NCBI GenBank assembly: GCA_036897095.1
Contig: JAYMSP010001488.1
Location: 1 to 31,574, forward strand
Length of the DNA: 31,574 nucleotides
Reading direction: 5' to 3'
Origin: Plantago elongata
Taxonomy: Eukaryota > Streptophyta > Magnoliopsida > Lamiales > Plantaginaceae
The translations under genes were made by a program, and so were the position numbers. This document shows, in pieces, positions 1 through 11,085 of the stretch (positions are counted from its first letter, which is position 1; each line of letters opens with the position of its first letter). Below the pieces are notes generated by a model. It was not told the origin of the DNA and did not search any database. It was given only the letters and a program-made list of their open reading frames with translations.

Positions 1-1130
1 GTATATTCCTCAAGTGCTAGTAACCTGCTCTTTAGTAATAAACCTATTTTATAAAAAGTTTAGGCTTGTGCTACGAGTTTTTTCTATATTATACTATTCC
101 TATATGATTCACTCGTCATTTCCAAACAACATTCCAGAAGGTTGTAGTTACCATTGCCTATTCTTCTTATTCTTTGAGGTACGAGCTTATAACTTATCCT
201 GCTTTTGAAAGAGGTTGTACCAATAACATAAATCACACTCGAGCAGATGAAGAACAATTTCAATTCGAACTAACAAACACAACAAGGAGACAGAACAGAA
301 TAGACAACATTAGCTTATAGTATTCCTTTTTTTTCCTCAAGACCCGTTAGTATTTTAAGACACTTGCAAAACCACATAATTTATCCAAGAAGCATAATTT
401 ATATCCATAACTTATCATTAACAAGTTTTCCACCCTTTGAGTGAACTGTTCTACTTGGGACTAAATAACTTTTACCTCAAATTTCAAATAAGCATACTAA
501 TACCCCTATACACCAGCAAGCACATAATATCAAGATATAGACTTATCATGCCAACACCTCATATAAATCCATTTTAAATTTTCAAGACACCATGCTTCAT
601 CAGTTTATTCACAAACAAATAGACATTATCAGATAAACACACAACAACTCCAAGAAGCATATATGCCTTACCATTAACAACCTTTTTACTAATTCAGTGT
701 CACTCTACTTTCTGAATCAAGAAATCAATCAACCCTTTTCGACATATATCAAACAGCATCCTAGTGAAATCAGCACATCATTCAACTCTCCCCTAACAGG
801 CACAATACATATCTTGCCAAACACCAACAGATAACCTCATTAATTTCCACAACAATATCAGTAAACACATGATCTCGACTCAGCTTATATCTAAACTTAG
901 TAGCCTCGTACAACTCATAACTCAGCGCTACATACAACTATAGTACTCTACAACGCACAAACTCCGCGATGACTCAAGACCCATCAATATCAACACAACC
1001 CAATCGACTTGCATCTGCATACTACCCACTCAATTCCGACTTCAATCAAAATTGTCAGTAGACAAGTATAACGCGCACATAACAAACACCCATCCCCTAA
1101 ATTAGCTTACAAATTAAACGAGGAGGAGAA
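1..1130. other. intergenic, strand-asymmetric A/C-rich DNA, no gene seen
   Basis: No convincing open frame exists on either strand; the longest is 64 codons with no recognisable motif. On the + strand the block is strikingly rich in A and C and poor in G. This is the sort of asymmetry seen in long introns, untranslated regions or decayed transposon interiors read on the minus strand. I cannot assign it to a family. Confidence 0.5.
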
Positions 1131-1625
1131 GGTTTACCGAATGGAGAATCGAAATCGAGATGAAATCCGATTGGCAACAACAACAAGGCAGTGGAGTGGA
1201 GAGGACGGTGGTGGTGCAAGATGGTGTCGATCGAAGTGGCGATTGGCGGGGTTGATTTGGGAGGAGCTAGGCGGTGTCGATGGGTGAACGAGGTCGATTT
1301 TGGGGGAGCAGGTTTCCGGTGGAGACCGCGGATGGTGCGTAGCTGTGGTGATCAGAGGAGTGGTGAGGCTCGGTGGTGGCGGCGGATTCGCGGCGAGATG
1401 GGAGAGGGAAACCGGAGGGGGTCGCGATCGGAGAGGAAAATGGAGGGAGAGTGGCGACGATGGGAGGTGGTGATGTCGAGGTTGGAGGTCGATGGTGGGT
1501 GGTGCTGGGTAAACGAAATTGATCAGGGAGCGGGGACCGTGGCTGAAGAACGGAAGGAGAAGACGGAGAAGATAAACGAAGATGAAGGAAAAAAAGGTCG
1601 GTAGGGAAGAAGAAAATAAGTACAA
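1120..1625. other. G-rich purine block with overlapping non-gene ORFs
   Basis: The + strand is strongly G/A-rich, with many GGTGG and GGAG runs. Open frames exist on both strands (137 codons at 1191-1604 +; 163 codons at 1134-1625 -). The predicted proteins are low-complexity: Arg/Gly/Trp-rich on one strand, Pro/Ser/His-rich on the other. Neither has a domain. The open frames are best explained by base composition rather than selection. The block could be a 5' UTR/first-exon remnant of a minus-strand transcript or part of a repeat. Confidence 0.45.
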
Positions 1626-1639
1626 GGGTACAATGGGTA

Positions 1640-2030
1640 TTACGCAAAAATATACCTTATTGCCTTCTGGACTCCAACCGACTCGTAATTAAATTCCGAA
1701 AAATTATGAAATCGACTCCCGGGAGATTTTAAGACAGACTAAAGCCATATAAAATATAAATAAATATTTTATTATTTTTATTATTATTTTATTAATATAA
1801 TACCAAGTATCAATTTAACGCTATTCGTATTAAACTGGCAAACGCGTCCGGCCATTATTCCTAAATTCGTCTATATTTTAATTTCCTAAACTCGTTGGCG
1901 AACTTACCGTTTACTAATTCGTCACGAATTATGCTACAAATATTATTAAAATATTTATCCCGGACCCCGGTCATTATAATTCCTGACTCATCTGGAGTGG
2001 GGACGACGTTGATGGGTCTACAACGCTTGT
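1640..2030 (-). repeat. possible LTR-derived fossil fragment (Ty3/gypsy-like?)
   Basis: The stretch mixes short AT runs with islands such as CCCGGGAG, CGCGTCCGG and CCCGGACCCCGG. On the minus strand it opens with TGTAGACCC near 2022. The texture resembles the LTRs of plant Ty3/gypsy elements. No paired LTR, primer-binding site or coding part is visible, so this rests on composition and a TGT-like end alone. It would be an old, broken fragment. Confidence 0.2.
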
Positions 2031-3960
2031 AGTATATTTGATTGTGTCCATCGTTCTTGCTGTAAACCCCCTATCCGATTTGAATGTATTATACATGCAT
2101 TTAAGCTGCTATGTACTTAAATAATATTCATATTTATTTTTATGTAATTTTAGGCCAGGTTTAGTGTATCATTTGAAGTCAAGGCAGTTTTCTGCTTCAC
2201 ATAATTAAGAGAGTACTACAATTAGTGTTCACAATTATAATATTTCTTTGAATTAAATGTAAATGGCTGACAGCTTATGAAATGGATGGAGATTGATATG
2301 AACTAATGTCTTACCAAATTTATAATTACTTTGAATTATTTAAATAAAAAATTATAAAGAATTGAAAGAAATTATCTCATTTAATTTTTAGTAGTTAATA
2401 ATAACTATTAATTAATAATAAATAAAATAACAATTACAAAAATTAATGGACCTTAAAGGAGATTCATACTATATATTCGATTATCACATCTTCTTAAATT
2501 AGAGCAATCGACGTGTAACATTCTACACATGAAGGAAAACGCATTGCATTTAGCTAGACTTGTAAACTTGTCATATTTATTTATTTTTTGTCTTTATTTG
2601 CTAAAAAAAATTAAAATTGCTACAAATTATCTCATTCATTTTTTACTCAAGTTTTTTACTTAAGTGCCATACAAAAAAATTGGATAGAAACTCATATTTA
2701 ATTAAACATATTTAATTAATAAAAGGTAAATTAAAAGTTTAAACATTGTAAAGTTTATAATGCTCGAAATATAGTCATGAGTGGTCTCTATTTGTATAGG
2801 ATGAAAAAATATGAAATTTGATATAACTTTTACATTTTTATATTTTATATTGTATTAAATATTAATGAATGAAAAATAAAAGAAAAGAATAGAATTAAAG
2901 TGGAGGAGTAACTATACATGTAAGAATCATATATACTTTCCATGTTTATATTTTAATTTTAAATAAATTAAATATATTGGAATAAATTATTATATTCATT
3001 TGAATCTAAAGTCTTATACAAATTCTTTAGAATAGCAACTTGATTTTTTTATAATATAGATAGATTCTTTATTATTGTTTCCAACTTTATTTAATATCTT
3101 TCATACTTTAACATCCATTTATAATTTTACCAATATAATATTTGTTACAAATTATTTTTTATTATAATTTAGTTAATTTAAGAGAAAGTTGAAGCTCAAG
3201 AAGTTTGGAAAAAATCGGAGAAAGGGAGTAGGAGGGAGTAATATGAGAGCCCACAAGGCCACAACCCACAAGCGCACTCTGAAATCTGAAGGCAGAATAT
3301 GAAGTTTGATCTGTCCTTGGCCTAAGTTTGATCTGTCCATTTCGTATCTATTCGATCGTACGTACCAATACCAAACGTTACTTTCTGTGATAGATAAGCA
3401 CACTTGATTCAGATACGCACTACACGAGACCACTTTTTCCCTTTCCATTCCATCAGGGGAAGGTTTCTTCTCACTCCACGAATTATTGATTACTTTGTAC
3501 CCCCGTCAAAAATTGAACCTCTAAGTATGAACTCATTTTACCGTTGAAACGGTCATTTCCCACTTAAATTGAATATTTTATATAAAATAATATAATTTTA
3601 ATTGATAAAGGTCATTCAAATTCTATACAAATCATTCCCTTACTCATTCATTAATCGATTGCAATTGACTTTTTAAATTGACGCAATTGCTCATTTATTA
3701 TTTTTTTTACAATATATCGGCCTCGAAGCTCAAGTATTGTACTGCATATTTACTTATTCCACGTGTGCACACATCAAAATACTTTTAATTTATCATTCAT
3801 CTAAAATTGCTTGTTTGACTTTGAAAATATTTATGATTAATCGAGAAAAAAATATGATCACTTGTGAAACTTTAAGACCTCAAAAAATAAATTGGAATCA
3901 TTGGATAGGACGGAGAAAAGTAAAACTTTGGTGGTCATCATGACCAAACAAAATTTCACT
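2031..3960. other. AT-rich intergenic DNA upstream of the ALS3-like gene
   Basis: Nearly 2 kb of AT-rich sequence with many short A/T runs and no supported gene. Open frames at 3173-3448 (-) and 3737-3943 (+) lack domains, codon bias or splice context. The last few hundred bases are presumably the promoter of the downstream permease gene. Confidence 0.5.
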
Positions 3961-3962
3961 TC

Positions 3963-3970
3963 TATAAATA
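3963..3970 (+). promoter_or_regulatory. TATA box of the ALS3-like gene
   Basis: TATAAATA sits 119 bp upstream of the start codon at 4089. This places the likely transcription start near 3995-4000 and gives a 5' UTR of about 90 nt. The match to the plant TATA consensus is good and it is the only strong one near the gene. Confidence 0.6.
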
Positions 3971-4088
3971 GGACAGGACTGGTACTAAACTTGTACCTCA
4001 CATAGTGCCTAAACAAGTATAGGTCCTACACAACACAAACAGTAACTACCTTTTCTCTTGCCAAGCTTCAACCATATAGCGAGCAGCC

Positions 4089-5538
4089 ATGGAGTGGGAT
4101 TGGCTAGTGGAGTTCTTGAAGGGTATGATTAAGCCGGTTGCTGCCCTCGCGGTGGTCGCCATGGCCGTGGCTCTCTCCTACGTTCAGAAACTCGGCCTAG
4201 AAGGTGAAATGGCCTATTCCATCTTCAGGGCTTTTGTGCAGCTCTCTATCATTGGATTTGTTTTGCAGTTCATCTTCAACCAGAACAATGTCATCTGGAT
4301 CCTTCTTGCTTATCTCTTCATGGTATGACTTTTTCTTGCTTTTTAAAAGATAGTCCAACAATAATGGCACTGCAAAAGTACATACATGTAACATGATCAT
4401 GCTTATTATCTATACTATAGTATATACCACTTTGCCAGCTTTAAATGTCAATGCTTTTCCTAATCATACTTCTTTGTTCTTTCAGTGGAGCAATTTTTCA
4501 GCTTCAACATGTGACATGTTTAACAACTTAAGATAACGTTTTGATAGTTAGACTTTCGTGTAGAAACATGTAACTTTGGGATTGAAAACATTTGTGAAAG
4601 GGTGTTAAAAAGATCACTGTCATGTGAATGTTTCAAGGTCTTTTGAACTTTAAATTGAAAGATAGAGTATGCAACTATGCAAGTTTGTTCATTTTCTAGC
4701 TCATCATTCTGAATATTTTAGTTAGTCTGCTGACAAATTCAGAGTTGAAATTGCTCTGCTTCTCAAACTTGTAGCTGAAGCAACTCATAGAAGTTCTATA
4801 TTGTTATTGACTTGGACTTCTTAGTTGATAATAACTCTGTGGCAATTTACTTTTTGGGCTCATACAGGTCTCCGTTGCTGGTTATACAGCCGGACAACGT
4901 GCAAAACATGTTCCGCGGGGGGCATATGTAGCAGGAGCATCGATTCTTGCAGGAACTGCGATTACTATGGTTACATTGGTTATTTTACATGTTTTTCCCT
5001 TTACACCGCGATACATTATACCCGTTGCTGGCATGATGGTTGGGAATGCTATGACTGTGACGGGCGTAACCATGAAAAAGCTCCGTGATGACATCAGGAT
5101 GCAGATGAATCTTGTATGTTGACAATTCCCCTTTCACTAATAGAAATTGTTTGTGAGGCCACTTCGTCTCGTTTGATCCTAATGCTGAAAGTTTCACTGA
5201 TGGTTTCTGAAATTGTTTTGCAGGTAGAGACAGCATTAGCTCTTGGGGCAACACCTCGTCAAGCAACGTTACAACAGGTGAAACGAGCACTGGTCATAGC
5301 ACTCTCTCCAGTTCTGGACAATGCAAAGACTGTAGGGCTTATTTCACTTCCAGGAGCTATGACAGGACTTATAATGGGCGGTGCATCGCCTTTGGAGGCC
5401 ATTCAACTGCAGATTGTGGTGATGAACATGTTGATTGGGGCTTCGACGATTAGCAGCATTATGTCTACATACCTTTGTTGGCCTTCTTTTTTCACCCAAG
5501 CTTATCAGTTAGAAGTTAAGGTGTTTTCTAAGGACTAA
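4089..5538 (+). CDS. ALS3: ALS3/STAR2-like ABC transporter permease (UPF0014/FetB family)
   Basis: Three exons: 4089-4322, 4868-5113 and 5224-5538. All introns are phase 0 with GT-AG borders, giving a protein of 264 residues (Arabidopsis ALS3 is about 273). It is a hydrophobic multi-span membrane protein. The family-typical LGATPRQA motif falls at about residues 167-174, followed by the long conserved C-terminal segment with SLPGAMTG and IMGGASPLEAIQLQI. In plants, ALS3/STAR2 is the membrane half of a bacterial-type ABC transporter. It pairs with the nucleotide-binding subunit STAR1 and is needed for aluminium tolerance; bacterial FetB relatives are linked to iron. No ATPase domain is present, as expected. 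The start codon is the first ATG after the TATA box. The gene converges on the PR-1-like gene about 450 bp downstream. Family assignment is secure; the physiological substrate is inferred. Confidence 0.93.
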
Positions 5539-5990
5539 TGTAAGGGCCATTGGGCACAATGTATGCTGAATCACATGTTCAGAACTCAGAAGTGAAGATT
5601 TTGAACTACAATCCAGCATGAAACCTTAGAATCTATCCATGATTCTCAGAAATGGAGAATTCAGATTATCGTTCGGAACTCAGAAGTCTCTTTGTTCAAT
5701 GAGTATAAGAAAGCAAGCAGAGGAAACTTAACATTGTAACATGTGCTAAATCCAATATATATAACAGTTTTTCATAATTTCATTACAGGACAATATATTC
5801 ACAAAATAACCAGAACAACATACATAAGTTAATTGAATTTAAACAAAATTATTGGAAGATACATATTTCCAAGAAAACAACAATGAAGACGAATTTAAAG
5901 AATCCTCTAATCGATAATAGTATAGATTAATATCAGAGTACTATATTACCTACCATCTTTGGCACAAAAACGATGATCCCCAACCATCAA
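5539..5990. other. intergenic: 3' ends of two convergent genes
   Basis: About 450 bp between the stop codons of the ALS3-like gene (+) and the PR-1-like gene (-). It should contain both 3' UTRs and poly(A) signals. A short near-repeat is present (CAGAACTCAGAAGT near 5580 and CGGAACTCAGAAGT near 5675). No coding potential is seen. Confidence 0.5.
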
Positions 5991-6641
5991 TCAAATAAGT
6001 GATATATCAACTTTGGAAAATTCTATCTGTTTCAGTTCGCTTCCAGTGAACGGGTTAACTCCCTGGACCAATCCGGCTGGATCATACTGGCACACAACGA
6101 GAACGCCTTGCTGCTTACTGCAATAAACGGCCCCGCTGCATCCAACGTATTTTGTATGGATCCAGATCACATTCAAATAATGCCCACATTCACACCCATC
6201 TCGTTCAGGACTACAAAGGCAAACATTGTTCACATGATCATATACCTTGTTCTCGTCGAACCATTTCTGGACAACATCCTCAGGTGTAAATTCCTTGTAA
6301 CTCTTCCAATAGATGTTCTCTCCATGAATGTTGGGCGAGTGATGCCTGTAGTTGCAGTCTCGGCGACGCTTCATGGCCCAGTTATGCGCCTCTGTGGCAA
6401 GGACGGGGCTCCATAAGAGAGGCGGCATGCCAACCTTGGCACGCAGTACATTGTGAGCGTTCAGGTAGCTCTGTTGCTCCCAGTCGAATTGAGGAACATA
6501 CGCTTTTCGTTGTCTAAGTGCTTTGACAGGTTTTCGCTTCCGCAGGGCAGTGGCATTGGTGGGGTGGTACAGTTTGGCTGCCGCGGAGACGATGAATAAG
6601 ACGGAGATGATCAGGAGAAGGGCTGTATGAACCCTCGGCAT
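5991..6641 (-). CDS. PR-1-like secreted protein (CAP/SCP domain)
   Basis: Single-exon gene of 216 residues. Residues 1-22 form a typical signal peptide. A basic spacer (about 33-46, with several Lys/Arg pairs) precedes the CAP domain (about 54-200). Hallmarks seen: AHNVLRAKVG at 62-71, PLLW at 74-77, HGENIYW at 106-112 and CGHYLNVIW at 152-160. The likely CAP tetrad is His63, Glu108, Glu130 and His154. Six or more cysteines in the second half match the family's disulfides. PR-1 proteins are extracellular, sterol-binding, defence-linked proteins. This copy departs from classical PR-1: the CAPE-peptide region reads CQYDPAG rather than CNYDPPGN, the usual PY end is PF, and about 18 residues follow it. 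It is therefore a divergent PR-1-like member rather than PR-1 itself. Confidence 0.9.
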   Translation of the reverse strand: MPRVHTALLLIISVLFIVSAAAKLYHPTNATALRKRKPVKALRQRKAYVPQFDWEQQSYLNAHNVLRAKVGMPPLLWSPVLATEAHNWAMKRRRDCNYRHHSPNIHGENIYWKSYKEFTPEDVVQKWFDENKVYDHVNNVCLCSPERDGCECGHYLNVIWIHTKYVGCSGAVYCSKQQGVLVVCQYDPAGLVQGVNPFTGSELKQIEFSKVDISLI

Positions 6642-6783
6642 TGAGCTTTTCTTTTGGTTTTCTTTTCAGGTGTGTTTTGTTTTTTGATGGTGTTTTGTTT
6701 GTTTGGTTTTTGGATGGATGGAAATGGATCAGACGCTTCTACATGAGCAAGCGCCAAATGAGGGAAATGAGAGGATGCTCAAA

Positions 6784-6790
6784 CTATATA
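6784..6790 (-). promoter_or_regulatory. putative TATA box of the PR-1-like gene
   Basis: On the minus strand CAATATATAG includes TATATAG, about 143 bp upstream of the ATG at 6641. That would allow a 5' UTR of roughly 110 nt. The transcribed leader between them is rich in CAAA/ACAAAAC repeats on the coding strand. Position and sequence fit, but nothing else confirms it. Confidence 0.4.
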
Positions 6791-6799
6791 TTGGCTTCG

Positions 6800-7518
6800 C
6801 TTTTTGCAACCTGATCCTTATCTTTTCAATAATTTGCAAAAGGGCCTCTTAATTGCACGAAACAGATGTTAAATGGTACTTCTCGTGTGCATAGTCTGAT
6901 CAATAGGCTAGCCGATGAAATAATCAATGTTGATGAAACGTGTGAAAGGTTACATATCGTCGAAGACTTTTTCAAACCTGTAAATCCAGATTGTTAGGTC
7001 ACTAAGAATATGATTTCTTCAACTTAAAATTAGTTCATTTAATTTAGTTAAATTCAACTCAGTTCAACGTAATTATAAGTTATATCTTACTTCAGTTCAG
7101 TTTAATTTAGTTTAGTTCAGTAAATTTAAATTAAAAATAAAAAATCCTATTTCTATATGAATAAATTGTAAAAATATTGAAGTTTGAGTTTTATATAAAC
7201 TAAAGTTTCATATGATAGTCCAAAAATAGATCTGACACCAAAATTTATGCAAGTGAGCAACAACTTATTGGTGACTAGTTCATAAAAGTTATACACTAAA
7301 ACAGTTTTGGGGCTTATTATTAGTTGTTTAAAATTAAAACCCCAAAAATTGGAAGTGATTTGATTGGAAGTGTCCTATTCCTTCTCACGATTGCTCTCAT
7401 TTCACGCTATTGCCAGTTTGCCACTCTTATTCTTCTAGATTCGATTCCATTTGATTGAGATTTTTCCCTCTAATATACTTGTTGATGGTGATCTAGACGT
7501 AGCAGCTTCAGCTACACG
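6800..7518. other. intergenic promoter region with degenerate TTCAGTTTA repeats
   Basis: This is the space between the divergently oriented PR-1-like gene (-) and the membrane-protein gene (+). At about 7015-7130 there is a run of imperfect short repeats built on TTCAGTT, TTTAGTT and AATTTAGTT. No open frame is worth calling. The last 100 bp should hold the 5' UTR of the gene starting at 7519. Confidence 0.45.
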
Positions 7519-9354
7519 ATGATACGTCGTCGTTTCGGGTCTAGGGTTCCTTGCCTCTCTTTATTGCTCTGCTCCGCTCTTCTCAGCTACTCTTCAGGTA
7601 ATTTATCGACCTTCATCCTGTAACTGTTTCGTAATCATACGATATTCGTATTTGAATTTTCGATGATAAGAATTTGATCAATACTTGCTTATTTTCGTTG
7701 ATGATTCAACATGAGAGTATTTATGTTTATGGAACTCTATCTTGAACTGCTGATTATTTCACATACGCCTTTTTCTCGTTTTCATTTTTAATTATGATGA
7801 AATGGATGTCAGTTTAGTCGTCTCGGTTCGGAGAATTTACCTGAGCTGATTACGTTTTGTATTTGCGTGGTTTGTAGCGTTAGCGGCAGTTGTGACACTT
7901 GATTCGATTGAGATATTGAAAACGCATGAATGGCTTCCATCCAAGCCGACTGTTTATTTTCATTGCAAAGGGGAAGATAAAATAGTCTTACCTGATGTGA
8001 AGGAGAAGCGTGTTAACTATACATTCAGGGGTGAAGAGTCTTGGCAGGTATTTATATTGGCTATTTTTATTCGTTTCGAGTTGATTGTTTTCGCTACTGA
8101 CGTTGTTTTGCTTTGGATTATGTGAGTTGATGCTTCTTGAAATTCAGTGACTAGCTAATTAGCTTAAGGCTTCTGATGAAAATTCAAAGCCATTTTCTAG
8201 TTTTTGGAGAAAGTGAGTTTTGTTGCTTTCTGTTGAACTGGATGGTCATGATAATTACTTTCTTGTCTGTTGCATGTATGATGTATCGTTTATATGTTAG
8301 AATTCTATGCTTTCTGATAGATGCTCATGTTGTATTGTTTTTTTTCTGCTGTGTACTGTTTCCCATAAACTTAGAGACATTTTAAAATTTACTGCAATGA
8401 GAGAAGAATTTATCAGCTTTCCCTTACAATAAATGACTTCCAAGCACACAGCTATATGGGAGATTCACTCTTTTTCCCAAGAAAAAGTGAAATAGCATAA
8501 ATATTTCACTTGTTTCTAGTTGATAGGACGCTAGTTTTTTTGCAGTGGCCATATAAGGTGTTACTCGTGTTTGTTATAAGTTAGTACTTTAATTTCTGAT
8601 GTAATAGGAAGTGTTTTGGTTAGTTGTCTCAGTTATTCTTCTGTCTCTCCAGCCCCTTACAAAACTTCAAGATACAAAGTGCAAGCGCTGTGGATTTTAT
8701 GAGAAGGATACTCTCAAATCAGATGATGTATTTGACGAGTGGGAATTTTGTGCATCTGACTTCAATAATTCTAATGGCAAATACGTTCATTTAAAAAATG
8801 GAGAGTTCAATGCCACATTTCTGTGCCCAGGATGTGTCCCCCTTGCGGGTGGTAAGCCTTTATTTCTATTGCCTTATCGTTTTCCTTTTTGGTTGTCTTG
8901 TCTGCAGATAGATTCTTGAGAGACTGTTTATTGTGATTTAGATACTCATAGACCATTTCTACTGTTAACATGAGTTTCTGATTTCTGTAGTTCCTCTATG
9001 AATCCTTCTATCAGCCTATATTTTGAGTCTTTTGGTGTACAAACATGCCAAATAGCACCAATCTTTGCAAATGCAGAAGTAAACAAGAATAACCTATTTG
9101 TTTCTGTCTTTTTGACAGCCTCAACCCACGCCCCCAACTCAGAAACCAGCTCAAATGGGTTGCATTGGGCTGTGGTTCTTGTTATCAGTGTTGTGGTGTC
9201 AACTGTATTTATAGTTGGCCTGATTGCTGGATACCAATACTGGAAAAAAAGGAGGAGACAGTATGAGCAGGCACGGTTCCTCAAACTCTTTGAAGAAGGT
9301 GATGATGACATTGAGGATGAATTAGGACTCGGCCCTCTAAGCCATGTGGTTTGA
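7519..9354 (+). CDS. unknown type I membrane protein with two CxxC pairs
   Basis: Four exons: 7519-7597, 7878-8047, 8653-8851 and 9119-9354. All borders are GT-AG and the frame is kept throughout, giving 227 residues. Visible parts: an N-terminal basic-hydrophobic signal peptide (about 1-27); a luminal or extracellular domain with N-glycosylation sequons (NYT, NAT); CKRC at 93-96 and CPGC at 141-144; one transmembrane helix (about 165-191); a KKRRR stop-transfer signal; and a short acidic cytosolic tail with EEGDDDIEDE. The two CxxC pairs could form two disulfides or a metal site. The intact splice frame and domain order argue for a real gene. I recognise the pattern of a conserved plant family of uncharacterised membrane proteins, but cannot name it or assign a function. 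Confidence 0.85.
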
Positions 9355-9750
9355 GTAATTGTTCTAATAGACATCAATTATCATTAGAATTTTTTTTTTA
9401 TATCAATTGAATGGAGTTTGTTAGGATGGATTGTGTTTTCCATGCACAAAGAGTCAAAGATGACACTGCCACGGACTACTTGGGTTTCAACATGTAAATC
9501 ATAGGAATTTTGGACCATTTGTATATATAGCGACTTTTCAAAATAACAGAGGTCTGATAAATTTGGTTGGATCTTCTATCTTGTCTTTATCGAGCAGATG
9601 TAAATTCTTGGCCCTGAATATTATCATGTGAAACATAGATTCTCTACTATAATCCTCTAGTGTAAGCTTGAGAAAATAATATCAGTATGAAATAGTAGAT
9701 CAATAAATGAGATGCGAACCTCAGTACGGACACACTCTGCTTCTGCAGTT
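9355..9750. other. 3' UTR and flank of the membrane-protein gene
   Basis: AT-rich sequence after the stop codon at 9352-9354, beginning with a poly(T) run near 9390-9399. No further coding potential is seen on the + strand. The end abuts the minus-strand coding-like islands described separately. Confidence 0.45.
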
Positions 9751-9753
9751 TCT

Positions 9754-10611
9754 TCATGTATTGAGTGAAAGATCTTGATCCTCCCAGACACTGCAACTTT
9801 CTGCACCATTCTCCTAAAACCAAAATTAAGAAATCCAGGTCACCAGTTTTCTCTATTTTCTGGCTGTGTGTTGAAGTTAGCTCTCACGGTAGGAGCTGAC
9901 TTCTACACCTACCTTACTTCTGTAGAGATTTATCCCACAAGCCAAAAAGGTAAGATTTGGAATCTCCAGGCCATATTCCTCAGCCAGAATCTTGATCAGG
10001 GAATTCATATATGTACCAAGGCTGAATTGGATAGTCATAATTCTTTATTTGTTGATCAGCCAGAATCTTATTCCTCTGTTCCTACTTTGTCCAGGTGAAG
10101 TATATTACAATGGCATGATATATTCTAGTAGACTAGTACAAGTAGTAGGATTCCAGGATAATTTTATACTGCAAAATAATGCCAAATATATGGAAGAGGA
10201 GCAGTTATACATTTGGTGTAATTTTCATCCATCAAGCCACACGATACGAAGAAAATCATTCATCTGTAACAGATCAGAAGATGGCAGATGAGAGAAACAT
10301 TCTCCATTTCAACCCATTGGACAAAAAATGTGATCAAATTCTATATTTTAATCACGTGCTAGTCAAATGTTTTTCTCATCATATACATGAACGTTCAGGC
10401 TTGAACCCATGCAGGACAGACTAGATACTCCCGAGTTAACAGCAGGTCTGCAGCTGATCATCTTCCCAGATGCTGAGTGTTTCTTTTGAGTTACGACAAG
10501 ACGATCCAACTGTTGAGCTTGAACTACATATGAAGGAATACTGAAACATCTCAATATCTCAACTTTTCCCACCACATCAATCGTCCATTCACAGCGAGAC
10601 AAATTAAGCAT
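9754..10611 (-). pseudogene. unrecognised small gene or gene relic on the minus strand
   Basis: Three coding-looking islands lie in order on the minus strand. The first (10611-10387, 75 codons) opens at an ATG and contains VEILRCFSIPSYVVQ and LDRLVVTQKK; it is followed by a GTATAT donor-like site. The second (10021-9913) follows a CAG acceptor and ends at AAG|GTAGGT. In one frame it reads YMNSLIKILAEEYGLEI, in another it stops after PDQDSG. The third (9813-9754) follows TTTTAG and can be read to a stop. Amino-acid texture is protein-like, but the joining frames are ambiguous and I do not recognise the product. It may be a short functional gene, a retained piece of a larger one, or a relic. 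Confidence 0.35.
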
Positions 10612-10619
10612 CAATCAAC

Positions 10620-11085
10620 TGACACCATAGTTGACATCACCTGAAAGAATGCAAGTGCAGGTAAGAAATAAAAGCATGTGAAGATGCTGAGAGGCACAGG
10701 TTTACTCCTGAATACAATTAAGGGAGTAGATACTATAAACACAAGCGCAAAATGATATGCCCGCGTTCATGCTACTGCAGAGTGCAGACTACAGACCTAG
10801 AATGGATGGCTACATAAATTTATTAGATACTTGGCTGCGTATGGTAGGCTAAGTGGCTAACCATGACCAGTTTATGTTGGCTTGCGTAACTTCTATGAAA
10901 ATAAACACACAGATTCTTAAATATCCAATGCATTATGCCCAGAAAATACTGAAGTCACCAGGGGGGAAATTAAGGCTCACAAGATCTAGATGTAATACCA
11001 AACTTCAAAAGGATATCTGCTGAAATAGCCAATTTATTCTTTATATCTGCTAGAAGGTTATTTTCGAAGTATACCAACAAGATCC
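10620..11085. other. intergenic, nothing recognised
   Basis: About 470 bp between the minus-strand islands and the end of the YkgJ-type gene. It would contain that gene's 3' UTR on its right side. No open frame or repeat stands out. Confidence 0.4.

Noticed and set aside
1134-1647. Overlapping 126-163-codon frames on both strands
   Set aside because: Low-complexity Pro/Ser/His or Arg/Gly/Trp translations explained by G-rich composition; no domain or splice context.
1990-2100. A hydrophobic frame (LVVYLIVSIVLAVNP) resembling a membrane segment
   Set aside because: Short, no start codon in context and no neighbouring exons; it lies beside a possible LTR fragment, so chance is more likely.
6108-6416. 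102-codon + strand frame
   Set aside because: Antisense shadow of the PR-1-like gene.
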